A stretch of 6,546 nucleotides of DNA. Source: Candidatus Nanohalarchaeota archaeon. GTDB lineage: Archaea > EX4484-52 > B79-G9. The DNA lies in contig JAFCBW010000066.1 in NCBI GenBank assembly GCA_017610525.1, forward strand, positions 1-6,546. Direction: 5' to 3'. The position numbers and the translations under genes were made by a program. The notes beneath the pieces were generated by a model. That model had not been told where the DNA came from. It ran no database searches and saw only the letters and a program-made list of their open reading frames with translations. This document shows positions 1 through 5,293 of this stretch, piece after piece (within the stretch, counting starts at the first letter, position 1; the number at the start of each line of letters is the position of its first letter).

Positions 1-204
1 TATCACAACCAGCCTTGTTGACTTAGGTAATTTGTCCAGTACTGAGGGGTCTGTGCGCGCGCAATGAGAACAGCCAATACCTGTAAAATATACAGCACAT
101 ATATCCGGGGTATCCTGTGCGAAAACCCGGGCTTGCGGAAGTGCAGCTAACATGCCTGTTGCTATCACGCACAACATAAAATATCTTACAATATCTATCT
201 TCAA
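1..204 (-). CDS. exported thioredoxin/glutaredoxin-fold protein, N-terminal part (runs off left edge)
   Basis: Only the first 68 residues are in the window; the frame is still open at base 1. Residues 1-29 look like a signal peptide or membrane anchor: a short basic N-terminus (K2, R7), a hydrophobic core (about 8-22) and a small-residue end (VFA). Next comes ICAVYFTGIGCSHC (35-48), the first beta strand and active-site turn of a thioredoxin fold with a CxxC pair at C45/C48, then a helix and a second strand ending VVI. The protein would act outside the cytoplasmic membrane in thiol-disulfide chemistry; in related archaeal proteins such a domain can be joined to a membrane domain, which would lie off the edge here. 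The start is TTG at 204, because an in-frame TAA directly precedes it; ATG at 177 is the alternative but leaves no basic N-region. It lies 61 bases after a membrane-bound winged-helix gene on the same strand. The fold is fairly sure, the function is not. Confidence 0.72.
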   Translation of the reverse strand, partial: MKIDIVRYFMLCVIATGMLAALPQARVFAQDTPDICAVYFTGIGCSHCARTDPSVLDKLPKSTRLVVI

Positions 205-230
205 TTAAACCACAACAATATTCATGCCTG

Positions 231-249
231 AAACACCTTATAAGTGTTT
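231..249 (-). promoter_or_regulatory. probable TATA box inside a palindrome, upstream of the thioredoxin-fold gene
   Basis: On the minus strand this reads AAACACTTATAAGGTGTTT, with 6-base arms AAACAC/GTGTTT around a TATA-like TTATAA core. The core is centred near 240, predicting a transcript start near 214 and a leader of about 10 bases before the TTG start. A palindrome overlapping the TATA box would suit a repressor that blocks TBP. It could instead be a weak terminator hairpin of the preceding gene, but no clear T-run follows. Confidence 0.4.
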
Positions 250-265
250 GTATCAAAAACTGAAA

Positions 266-784
266 TCACTCATATCCACGCAAAAAAAGCTCCGCCAGAT
301 CATCAGACAACCTAATCTCATTAGTCATCCCGTTCTTTGTCTTCTCAACAATCCCCTTACTTTCAAACACCTTCAGGCACCGCGAAACTTTCACCCTCGA
401 GAGGCCTGTACTCCGGCAAAGTCCAGACTGCGTAATCCGGCCGTTCGCATCAACCAGGCACTTCAAAATCTTTCTCTGCTCATTGTCAAGAAACTTATAT
501 GTCGCACTTGCGTCCTTCCTGATCTTGACAATTTTTCTCTCATACTTCTCAGAAATAAAATAATACGTCAGGCTCCCCACAAACATCCCAAAAAGAGATA
601 CAAGCACAAGAGACAAAGAAACCTCATTCCTGACTCTGCAATCAACATCACAAAGAACAGAATCATTCAGATAGGTTATGCCAAAAAAAAGCACAACTGC
701 AAAACCAGTAACAATCCCGACAATCAGCCATAACCGGACAAACTTATTACTTCCAACCATATAATCATCAGACAATATAGACAT
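266..784 (-). CDS. two-pass membrane protein with cytoplasmic winged-helix DNA-binding domain
   Basis: A 172-residue protein. Hydrophobic helices span about residues 16-38 and 56-77, separated by a short loop containing C45 and C49 (CDVDC). A highly basic stretch follows (80-93), then a MarR/IclR-like winged helix-turn-helix (about 97-162): a helix with NEQRKILKCLVD, the turn GRITQSGLCRSTGLSRVKVSR as helices 2-3, and a wing around IVEKTKNGM. With the DNA-binding end in the cytoplasm, both ends are inside and the cysteine loop faces outside. Membrane-bound one-component regulators of this shape are common in archaea; the signal is unknown. The start is ATG at 784; a TTG directly before it (787) and an ATG at 757 are alternatives, and no Shine-Dalgarno sequence is visible. 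It sits 44 bases after the second MinD-type gene and may be the operon tail or an independent unit. Confidence 0.75.
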   Translation of the reverse strand: MSILSDDYMVGSNKFVRLWLIVGIVTGFAVVLFFGITYLNDSVLCDVDCRVRNEVSLSLVLVSLFGMFVGSLTYYFISEKYERKIVKIRKDASATYKFLDNEQRKILKCLVDANGRITQSGLCRSTGLSRVKVSRCLKVFESKGIVEKTKNGMTNEIRLSDDLAELFLRGYE

Positions 785-786
785 CA

Positions 787-800
787 AGATTTATGAATCT
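787..800. repeat. short inverted repeat just upstream of the membrane regulator
   Basis: AGATT-TATG-AATCT has 5-base perfect arms around a 4-base centre, touching the start of the winged-helix gene. It could be an autoregulatory operator. It is short and AT-rich, so chance is a real alternative. Confidence 0.2.
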
Positions 801-828
801 ATAGCCTTCATGCAGCGCCTGAAATCAA

Positions 829-1728
829 TCATATACCCTTTAGCACACCCTCATCCTCAAGTGCGCGAACGAGGCCATCAAAAATCTCTTTGTATGCGGG
901 GCTGAACTCTATCACGGGCACAAGATTTACAAGCGCATCCATGAAACACTTGTCGTACCTGAGCTTTGAGAGAACCCTTATGCCTTTATTCTTTGCAAAA
1001 TCCTCTATTTTACGGGTATACTCCGGATTCAGGTCGAACTTATTGATGACAATGCCGTAGGGGATGTTGAAATGATTCACGACACTGAGCGCTCTTTTCA
1101 GATCACTGAAGCCGGAGGGTGTCGGCTCACATACGCCGATGACATAGCCACTTCCTGCAACTGATGCGATCACAGGGCATCCTATGCCTGCTGCTGCGTC
1201 CACGAGCATCATGTCCGCATGTTTCGAGATGTCATGCGCCAGCTCTTTTACTCTTGAGACAACCTTTCCTGAGCCGGATTCACCCATCTCAAGCTGGCCT
1301 GAAACAACTGTAAACCCGTATTTTGTCTTGCCATGACCTATCATGGCATTTGAGACATCATATAGCTCTATTGCATTGGATGGGCATATCATCTCACACA
1401 CACCGCATCCCTCGCATCCAAACTCTTTGAATAGCGGTATTTTCTTTGCACCATCCCAGCCAATTGCATCAAAATAACACTCAGAAACACATTTTCTGCA
1501 TGATGTGCATTTGCTTAAATCAACGCGGGCCTTCTGGTTAGTTGAGATGCTTTTCCACATCTCAAAATCACCTGTGTCCATGCCGAATACGAGTGCCAGG
1601 TTGGATGCGTCTACATCGCAGTCTGCGCAAACTATTTTTTTCTTTTTGGAGAGCGCTATTGCAAGCGAGGCTGTGATGCTGCTTTTTCCTACACCGCCTT
1701 TTCCTGAAAGTATTGTTACCTGCTTCAT
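829..1728 (-). CDS. MinD-superfamily ATPase with inserted 2x[4Fe-4S] ferredoxin domain (distal copy)
   Basis: A 299-residue protein. The N-terminus holds a deviant Walker A motif, GKGGVGKSS (9-17), with the signature lysine K10 and catalytic K15, followed by CADCDVDASN (34-43). A ferredoxin-type insert follows, with clusters C74/C77/C80/C84 and C105/C108/C111/C115. The ATPase then resumes: MLVDAAAGIGCPV (174-186) carries the Walker B/switch II aspartate D177, EPTPSGFSDL (201-210) is a family signature, and INKFDL (228-233) is the base-recognition region. Proteins of this type couple ATP hydrolysis to electron transfer or metal-cluster handling; the pair DVU2103/DVU2104 in the Desulfovibrio ORP operon has this architecture. 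The start ATG overlaps the stop of the upstream paralogue in ATGA and is preceded by GAGGGG 6 bases away, so coupled translation is likely. It probably forms a heterodimer with that paralogue (inferred). Confidence 0.93.
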   Translation of the reverse strand: MKQVTILSGKGGVGKSSITASLAIALSKKKKIVCADCDVDASNLALVFGMDTGDFEMWKSISTNQKARVDLSKCTSCRKCVSECYFDAIGWDGAKKIPLFKEFGCEGCGVCEMICPSNAIELYDVSNAMIGHGKTKYGFTVVSGQLEMGESGSGKVVSRVKELAHDISKHADMMLVDAAAGIGCPVIASVAGSGYVIGVCEPTPSGFSDLKRALSVVNHFNIPYGIVINKFDLNPEYTRKIEDFAKNKGIRVLSKLRYDKCFMDALVNLVPVIEFSPAYKEIFDGLVRALEDEGVLKGI

Positions 1729-2570
1729 GCTGACCCCTCAATCCATGCAGTAATCTTTTCAATGCTTTTGTGCTTTACAGGAACTGCGTTTGAATAATCC
1801 ATCATGATTTTCTTACTGTAAGGCACTTTTGCAAAAACAGCCTTTCTGTACTTTGAGACAACCGCATCAACAATTTTGTCCCGGCCCGTCTCATACCTGT
1901 TGACCACAATCTCAAAATCTATTTTCATCCGCGAAAGCAGTTTGCATATCAGCTCAAGATCATGCGCTCCAAGCGGTGTCGGCTCAGTGATGCAAAGCGC
2001 AGCATCGCAGACCCCGAGAGCGGCAATGACATCGCAATGCGTGCCCGCAGCTGTATCGACAATAATATGATCATATTTACCCTTATCTGCGGCAATTATT
2101 TCGCATGCTTTCGCAACTACTATCTCTGAGACTGGCTCGTTTATCTCAAGCTCGCACGACAGAAGATCAATCCCAAAGTTGCTGCCTTTATATATTGCGC
2201 CGACTACTTTTTCGTCCCATGAGATCGCATCACGCGGGCATTCTATGACGCATGCTCCGCAGCCATTGCACTGCTTTGCCATGAACATGGGCGCGCTTCC
2301 TTCCACACAGACAATCGCATTATTCCTGCATACTTTTGCGCATTTCCCGCAGTTGTCACATTTATCAAGGCCCCATTTCGCGATCCTCTGGAAAACCTCG
2401 CAAGCCTGCTTTCTTTCGATTCCCAAAAGCAGGTGGTCATTGGGGCAGTCTGCATCCATATCGCAAAGAAGCACTTTTTTGCCTCTTCTGGCAAGTTCTA
2501 CTGCAACTGCTGTTGCGACAGTGGACTTACCTGTCCCGCCTTTCCCGCCTGTAATACCTATTATTTTCAT
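1725..2570 (-). CDS. MinD-superfamily ATPase with inserted 2x[4Fe-4S] ferredoxin domain (proximal copy)
   Basis: A 281-residue paralogue of the next gene. The Walker A motif is GGKGGTGKST (8-17), with K10 and K15; LLCDMDADCPNDH (34-46) follows. The ferredoxin insert has C71/C74/C77/C81 and C101/C104/C107/C111. Switch II is IIVDTAAGTHCDV (169-181) with D172, then TEPTPLGAHDLEL (195-207). The C-terminal third is the usual MinD-like alpha/beta half. Two adjacent, divergent copies with conserved nucleotide and iron-sulfur residues suggest an active heterodimer rather than a decaying duplicate. The ATG overlaps the stop of the radical SAM gene (ATGA, 4 bases), and this gene's own stop overlaps the next start in the same way. 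It is expected to be cytoplasmic; the physiological electron donor and cluster recipient are unknown. Confidence 0.93.
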   Translation of the reverse strand: MKIIGITGGKGGTGKSTVATAVAVELARRGKKVLLCDMDADCPNDHLLLGIERKQACEVFQRIAKWGLDKCDNCGKCAKVCRNNAIVCVEGSAPMFMAKQCNGCGACVIECPRDAISWDEKVVGAIYKGSNFGIDLLSCELEINEPVSEIVVAKACEIIAADKGKYDHIIVDTAAGTHCDVIAALGVCDAALCITEPTPLGAHDLELICKLLSRMKIDFEIVVNRYETGRDKIVDAVVSKYRKAVFAKVPYSKKIMMDYSNAVPVKHKSIEKITAWIEGSA

Positions 2571-3523
2571 AATACCACGTAATAGTCTTTTTTATCCAAT
2601 ACCTTTAAACCCAGGACACCCCTGCCTATAAGCTTATCCAGCACGACGGCAGGGTCACTTCCATCAAACCTTGAAATTATCTCTTCTCTTGTGCACGGTC
2701 TTCTCAAAAGAAGGTCAGTCATCTCTGCTGCCAATTTGTCTTGTGAGATATTTCTGTTGACTTTTTTCTGTTCTTTTTCACTGAAATACCGGGCTTTGAT
2801 CCCGCACTCTTCTGATATTCTCTCTGCGATCCCCGATAACTTTTTTGAATCAACCGGGCGCAGGTTCTCATCATCTGAGGGACGGGTGACAGTTCCAAGC
2901 AGGACCTCAATCGGCCTTGACTTGTTTATGTCACGGTAGACGTCCATTAGAGCGCCTATTGTGTCATCATCTGCATTGGTTGTATTGGCGCATGAAAATA
3001 CCAGTGTCTGGATGCATACTTTTGTGTTGATTGATTTGATTCCACCTATGATGTCTGCTAACCTGATACCTTTTGCGGGCTGGTTTATCTTTTCAAACAA
3101 GTCCTGCGTGGGGGCGTCAATCTTTGCGATGACGACATCGCACATATCAAGACCGGCCCTTACATCTTTTCTGGGTGCAAAACATGCGTTTGTAAGTACT
3201 GCTATCGGTATGTTGCACATCTCTTTGATTCTTTTTGCGGCCTGTCCCAGATTCAGATTCAGTGTGGGCTCGCCCTGTCCTGAAAATGTGATATAGTCTG
3301 GTTTTGTTTCATCTATCTTCGCAAAAAGATTATCAAAGTCTTTTGTGGGCAGATCCACCTGTACCGGTTCTGACATCCGGGTGCCTTTGTGTCCAAGATG
3401 GCAGTAGAGGCAGTTAAACGGGCAGGCTTTGGAGTATCCTGGTGGTGCATCGACAAGATCAACGCCAAGGGAGTTTCCAAGCCTCCATGAAGGAACCGGT
3501 CCGTATATCTTCATATTATTCAT
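2567..3523 (-). CDS. radical SAM protein (COG0731-like) with C-terminal winged-helix domain
   Basis: A 318-residue protein from ATG 3523. The N-terminal GPVPSWRLGNSLGVDL (8-23) matches the opening of COG0731-type radical SAM proteins, which normally have RRLG where this has WRLG. The [4Fe-4S]-binding motif is CPFNCLYC (C34, C38, C41), followed by SGQGEPTLN (81-89), the GEP-type SAM-binding region. The core continues as a partial TIM barrel to about 250. Residues 262-316 look like a winged helix: KLAAEMTDLLLRRPCTREE, then helices and a VLGLKVLDKKDYYVV wing. COG0731 members include wyosine-tRNA synthases, but this operon context points to metal-cluster work, possibly analogous to NifB (inferred). 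The start overlaps the NifX-like gene by 8 bases and has a weak AAAGGG site; ATG 3514 is equally possible. The frame is open further upstream to 3595, but that part lies inside the NifX-like gene and lacks family similarity. Confidence 0.88.
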   Translation of the reverse strand: MNNMKIYGPVPSWRLGNSLGVDLVDAPPGYSKACPFNCLYCHLGHKGTRMSEPVQVDLPTKDFDNLFAKIDETKPDYITFSGQGEPTLNLNLGQAAKRIKEMCNIPIAVLTNACFAPRKDVRAGLDMCDVVIAKIDAPTQDLFEKINQPAKGIRLADIIGGIKSINTKVCIQTLVFSCANTTNADDDTIGALMDVYRDINKSRPIEVLLGTVTRPSDDENLRPVDSKKLSGIAERISEECGIKARYFSEKEQKKVNRNISQDKLAAEMTDLLLRRPCTREEIISRFDGSDPAVVLDKLIGRGVLGLKVLDKKDYYVVL

Positions 3524-3926
3524 CGTGCCCTTTGCAGTCTTCTTCTGCGCCCTCGTGGCCGTCTTCTTTGCGCACGCCGTACCCGCGCCCGGCACCGGGT
3601 GTGCATGTGCCTGCGCTGCCCTCTAGTTTGCCTTCGGCGTATTTTTTGATGACGTCATCTATGTTCCCGCTGATTCCGACGATAAGCTCAATATTGAACT
3701 GCCTGAAAAAGTCCTGCGCACGGAATCCTGCGCCGCCGGCAATCATAACATTTACACCCATATCATGAAAAATTTTGGGTAAAGACCCTGCGCTGTCATG
3801 CCCGGGGTTCTCAATCACTTCCTTTTTTGTGACCTTTCCATCCTCTACATCCGCAATCGTAAACTGGGGGCACCTGCCGAAATGTTCTGATACATTTCCA
3901 TTGTCTGTTGATATTGCTATTTTCAT
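3516..3926 (-). CDS. NifX/NifB-like cluster-binding protein (FeMo-co biosynthesis domain) with His/Cys/acidic tail
   Basis: A 136-residue protein. Residues 1-102 form a dinitrogenase iron-molybdenum cofactor biosynthesis domain (Pfam PF02579 type): strand MKIAIST, the signature SEHFGRCPQFTI (13-24) with C19, NPGHD (40-44), and VMIAGGAGFRAQDFF (60-74). The family's fold is RNase H-like and carries metal-sulfur clusters in NifX, NafY, ORP and relatives. Residues 103-136 are a low-complexity tail with C108 and C131, several histidines and many acidic residues, plausible extra metal ligands. Translation is well set: GGTGAT lies 4 bases before the ATG. The gene is 16 bases after the preceding family member and overlaps the radical SAM gene by 8 bases. 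It is probably a carrier or storage protein for an iron-sulfur or heterometal cluster; no nitrogenase is in view. Confidence 0.9.
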   Translation of the reverse strand: MKIAISTDNGNVSEHFGRCPQFTIADVEDGKVTKKEVIENPGHDSAGSLPKIFHDMGVNVMIAGGAGFRAQDFFRQFNIELIVGISGNIDDVIKKYAEGKLEGSAGTCTPGAGRGYGVRKEDGHEGAEEDCKGHDE

Positions 3927-3942
3927 CTATATCACCATAAGT

Positions 3943-4314
3943 TTATTTATTCATACCAAAATGAGATGGTACGGTCTCTGTAAGTTCTGCCAGTTTCCCG
4001 TCTGCCAGTGCTGTCAGCGCATCCTCTACTGGTCCTGATGCCTGGTATACAGGAATTCCAAGCCCCTTGATGACCTGCGATGCATTGGGTCCCAGGTTGC
4101 CTGTTATGATCTTGTCCGGCTTCATGTTGCCTACCTGCTGTGCTGCTGCGATTCCTGCGCCCTGTCCCTGCATTGCGCCCTTGTTTTTTTCGCATGCAAC
4201 GTTTGTGATCTTATTGTCTTCTACTTCTACAGCAAGAAAATACGCGCATCTTCCGAAACGCCCGTCAACGTCACTTTTGATGTCTTCTCCAGTTGAACTT
4301 ATTACGATTTTCAT
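3943..4314 (-). CDS. NifX/NifB-like cluster-binding protein (FeMo-co biosynthesis domain), first gene of its transcript
   Basis: A 123-residue single-domain protein. It opens MKIVISSTGEDIKSDVDGR, then FGRCAYFL (20-27) carries the family signature with C23. C41 is the only other cysteine. GAMQGQGAGIAAAQQV (47-62) and ITGNLGPNASQVIKGLGIPVYQ (70-91) are typical of the ORP/IssA-like branch of PF02579 proteins. ORP binds a Mo-Cu sulfide cluster and Pyrococcus IssA stores iron-sulfur as thioferrate; neither use can be assigned from sequence. It lacks the long charged tail of its neighbour. A strong GGAGG at 4324-4328 lies 9 bases before the ATG. A 166-base gap upstream contains a TATA-like box and two inverted repeats, so it probably begins a transcript containing both NifX-like genes, the radical SAM gene and both ATPases. 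Confidence 0.9.
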   Translation of the reverse strand: MKIVISSTGEDIKSDVDGRFGRCAYFLAVEVEDNKITNVACEKNKGAMQGQGAGIAAAQQVGNMKPDKIITGNLGPNASQVIKGLGIPVYQASGPVEDALTALADGKLAELTETVPSHFGMNK

Positions 4315-4338
4315 ATCTATACGCCTCCGTTTCTATGA

Positions 4339-4362
4339 TTTTTGATTGCAATCAATCAAAAA
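4339..4362. repeat. perfect 10-base-arm inverted repeat in the leader of the NifX-like operon
   Basis: The arms are TTTTTGATTG and CAATCAAAAA, separated by CAAT on the plus strand; 14 of the bases also form the perfect palindrome TTGATTGCAATCAA. It lies about 30 bases downstream of the predicted transcript start and 11 bases before the Shine-Dalgarno site. It could be a repressor operator (roadblock), an RNA hairpin, or part of a terminator for the DUF5320 transcript; the symmetry favours a dimeric DNA-binding protein. Confidence 0.5.
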
Positions 4363-4413
4363 GCCTGGAAATTATCCAATTTAATCGATATTTCCATGAT
4401 TTTATTCATTAAA

Positions 4414-4423
4414 CATTATATAT
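4414..4423 (-). promoter_or_regulatory. TATA-like promoter of the NifX-like/radical SAM/MinD operon
   Basis: The minus strand reads GATATATAATG around 4424-4414. The box is centred near 4419, which predicts a transcript start near 4392 and a leader of about 77 bases before ATG 4314. It separates this unit from the DUF134-DUF5320 unit, although read-through from upstream is possible. Confidence 0.5.
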
Positions 4424-4437
4424 CACTGCCTGCAGTG
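4424..4437. repeat. palindrome abutting the upstream side of the TATA box
   Basis: CACTGCCTGCAGTG has 6-base perfect arms and lies where the BRE or an activator site would sit, directly next to the TATA box. On minus-strand RNA it could also form a hairpin ending the DUF5320 transcript. A wider pair, ATCACTG (4422-4428) and CAGTGAT (4466-4472), repeats part of the arm. Confidence 0.4.
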
Positions 4438-4480
4438 GAGCAAAATCTTAACACTCCGCTGCTATCAGTGATCAGAGAGA

Positions 4481-4765
4481 TTACTTTTTCAGGTCTTCGA
4501 GTTGTCTTTCAATCTCTTTCAGCCTCTCTTCTGCTGCAGCTTTCTGCTGCTCCAGAGTTTTCACCTGCTGCTCTTTTGAGAGTTCGCGGGCCAAAGGCGC
4601 GGTGTCTGTGGGAATTGCGCGCGCAAAGCCTCTTCCTCTACCAAATCCTCTGCCCATACCGAAAGAGCCTCGCATGGGGGTCGCGCTGCCTTCTACACAA
4701 TAGCCCATTCCTCTTCCTGTCATCGGTCCTTCTCCCCTGGGTCCTGTCCTGTCTCCGCCTGGCAT
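4481..4765 (-). CDS. DUF5320 family Gly/Arg-rich protein with C-terminal coiled coil
   Basis: A 94-residue protein beginning MPGGDRTGPRGEGPMTGRGMGYC, the recognisable start of DUF5320 proteins, which accompany DUF134 and NifX-like genes in many anaerobes and have no settled function. Residues 33-50 are a Gly/Arg/Phe run (GSFGMGRGFGRGRGFARA); residues 61-94 are strongly helical and charged (KEQQVKTLEQQKAAAEERLKEIERQLEDLKK), a likely coiled coil for self-association or partner binding. The only cysteine is C23. The start is ATG 4765: GGTGAT (4770-4775) lies 4 bases upstream, so the GTG at 4774 is part of that ribosome site rather than a start. It lies 21 bases after the DUF134 gene, in the same transcript. 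Confidence 0.88.
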   Translation of the reverse strand: MPGGDRTGPRGEGPMTGRGMGYCVEGSATPMRGSFGMGRGFGRGRGFARAIPTDTAPLARELSKEQQVKTLEQQKAAAEERLKEIERQLEDLKK

Positions 4766-4786
4766 ATCTATCACCTTTTTTGTTTT

Positions 4787-4978
4787 TTATCCTCTTGTCA
4801 TCTGTGCTCCGCACTTAGGGCATTTCATCTGTACGCACGGCTGTCCTCTTGTATGCGGCTCTTCGTGTCCGCATGCAGGGCACTTGCACTTATCCGGCGC
4901 AGCGCCAAATCCTGCACCGCGGCCTCTGCCCATTCCTCTGCCGAACCCTGCTGGTCCTTGTCCATTTCCACCTGGCAT
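4787..4978 (-). CDS. possible nested product: stand-alone Gly/Arg-rich zinc-ribbon protein from internal start
   Basis: Within the DUF134 gene, in the same frame, ATG 4978 (residue 96) is preceded by AAGGAGGTG (4987-4995), an eight-base or better match to the archaeal anti-Shine-Dalgarno, 8 bases upstream. It would give a 63-residue protein with the Gly/Arg stretch and all six zinc-ribbon cysteines. It begins MPGG exactly as DUF5320 proteins do. The ribosome site falls in codons for Ile-Gln-Gly-Gly-Val at the end of the DUF134 domain, so conservation of those residues is a partial alternative explanation. Production of this form is inferred, not shown. Confidence 0.45.
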   Translation of the reverse strand: MPGGNGQGPAGFGRGMGRGRGAGFGAAPDKCKCPACGHEEPHTRGQPCVQMKCPKCGAQMTRG

Positions 4979-5263
4979 AATATATACACCTCCTTGTATT
5001 CTTATTGCTTTTCCATTGACAATCGCATCTGCAATCTTCTGCCTTGCTTCTGCAAGAGTCCTTTGGAATGTCGATTGATGGAATCCCATCTTGTGCGCCG
5101 CTTGTGTCTGGTTCATTTTGCATAAGTCACTGAGCCTTATGCATTCAAGCTCGTCGACAGCCAGGATAATCTCCTCAAGGTTTGAGAGAGGAATTGCCTG
5201 GGGCTTGAAATAGGTTACGGTTGGCTTATGTTCGACTATTCTTTGTTTACGCGGGCGCACCAT
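4787..5263 (-). CDS. DUF134 helix-turn-helix regulator fused to a DUF5320-like Gly/Arg stretch and a zinc ribbon
   Basis: A 158-residue protein. Residues 1-95 are a DUF134 domain: MVRPRKQR opening, VTYFKP (16-21), IPLSNLEEIILAVDELECIRLSDL (24-47), then a sigma-70 region 4-like helix-turn-helix around QTQAAHKMGFHQSTFQRTLAEARQKIADA (52-80). Such proteins are predicted DNA-binding regulators. DUF134 proteins commonly end near residue 95-100. Here a new module follows: MPGGNGQGPAGFGRGMGRGRGAGFG (96-120), resembling the start of the neighbouring DUF5320 protein, and a cysteine-rich end (C126, C128, C131, C143, C148, C151) that fits a zinc ribbon, with CPAC and CPKC as the knuckles. Its ATG is 26-27 bases from a TATA box, so the mRNA is probably leaderless. 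An inverted repeat between box and ATG suggests autorepression. The zinc ribbon could sense metal or bind a partner (inferred). Confidence 0.9.
   Translation of the reverse strand: MVRPRKQRIVEHKPTVTYFKPQAIPLSNLEEIILAVDELECIRLSDLCKMNQTQAAHKMGFHQSTFQRTLAEARQKIADAIVNGKAIRIQGGVYIMPGGNGQGPAGFGRGMGRGRGAGFGAAPDKCKCPACGHEEPHTRGQPCVQMKCPKCGAQMTRG
4987..4995 (-). promoter_or_regulatory. strong internal Shine-Dalgarno site inside the DUF134 gene
   Basis: AAGGAGGTG on the minus strand is the best ribosome-binding match in the window, spaced 8 bases from an in-frame ATG. The full-length start at 5263 has no ribosome site, being close to the predicted transcript end. The internal site therefore stands out as a likely second initiation point. 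Confidence 0.5.
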
Positions 5264-5283
5264 TATGCATTATTATGCGTAAT
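5262..5283. promoter_or_regulatory. probable operator of the DUF134 gene
   Basis: Inverted repeat with arms ATTATGCAT and ATGCGTAAT (8 of 9 paired) around TATT. It fills the space between the TATA box (5286-5293) and the ATG, overlapping the predicted transcript start. Binding here would block RNA polymerase recruitment. The neighbouring DUF134 protein is the natural candidate binder (inferred). Confidence 0.55.
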
Positions 5284-5285
5284 GT

Positions 5286-5293
5286 TATTTAAA
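5286..5293 (-). promoter_or_regulatory. TATA box of the DUF134-DUF5320 unit, leaderless transcript
   Basis: The minus strand reads CGAAACC-TTTAAATA, a purine-rich BRE-like run followed by a TATA-like box centred about 26-27 bases before ATG 5263. This is the standard archaeal box-to-start distance, so transcription probably begins at or within a base of the ATG. Confidence 0.6.

Noticed and set aside
23..256. Minus-strand open frame of 77 codons rich in Cys and Tyr
   Set aside because: It overlaps, in another frame, the signal peptide and CxxC thioredoxin start, which makes far better protein sense.
224..733. Plus-strand open frame of 169 codons
   Set aside because: Antisense to the membrane winged-helix gene; composition is Asn/Lys/Pro-rich with no domain pattern, and no ribosome site was found.
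3524..3595. N-terminal 24-residue extension of the radical SAM frame
   Set aside because: It is Lys/Ala/Thr low-complexity sequence lying wholly within the NifX-like gene; family members start close to the GPVPS motif.
4766..4774. GTG start adding three residues to DUF5320
   Set aside because: That GTG is part of the GGTGAT ribosome site serving ATG 4765, and the family begins with MPGG.
4342..4818. Plus-strand open frame of 158 codons with hydrophobic stretches
   Set aside because: Antisense to DUF5320 and its promoter region. The Leu/Ser-rich hydrophobic look is what antisense of Gly/Arg/Lys/Glu codons gives.
829..5263. Nitrogenase cluster
   Set aside because: PF02579 proteins suggested it, but there are no NifH, NifD, NifK, NifE or NifN genes, and the MinD proteins with ferredoxin inserts are not NifH.
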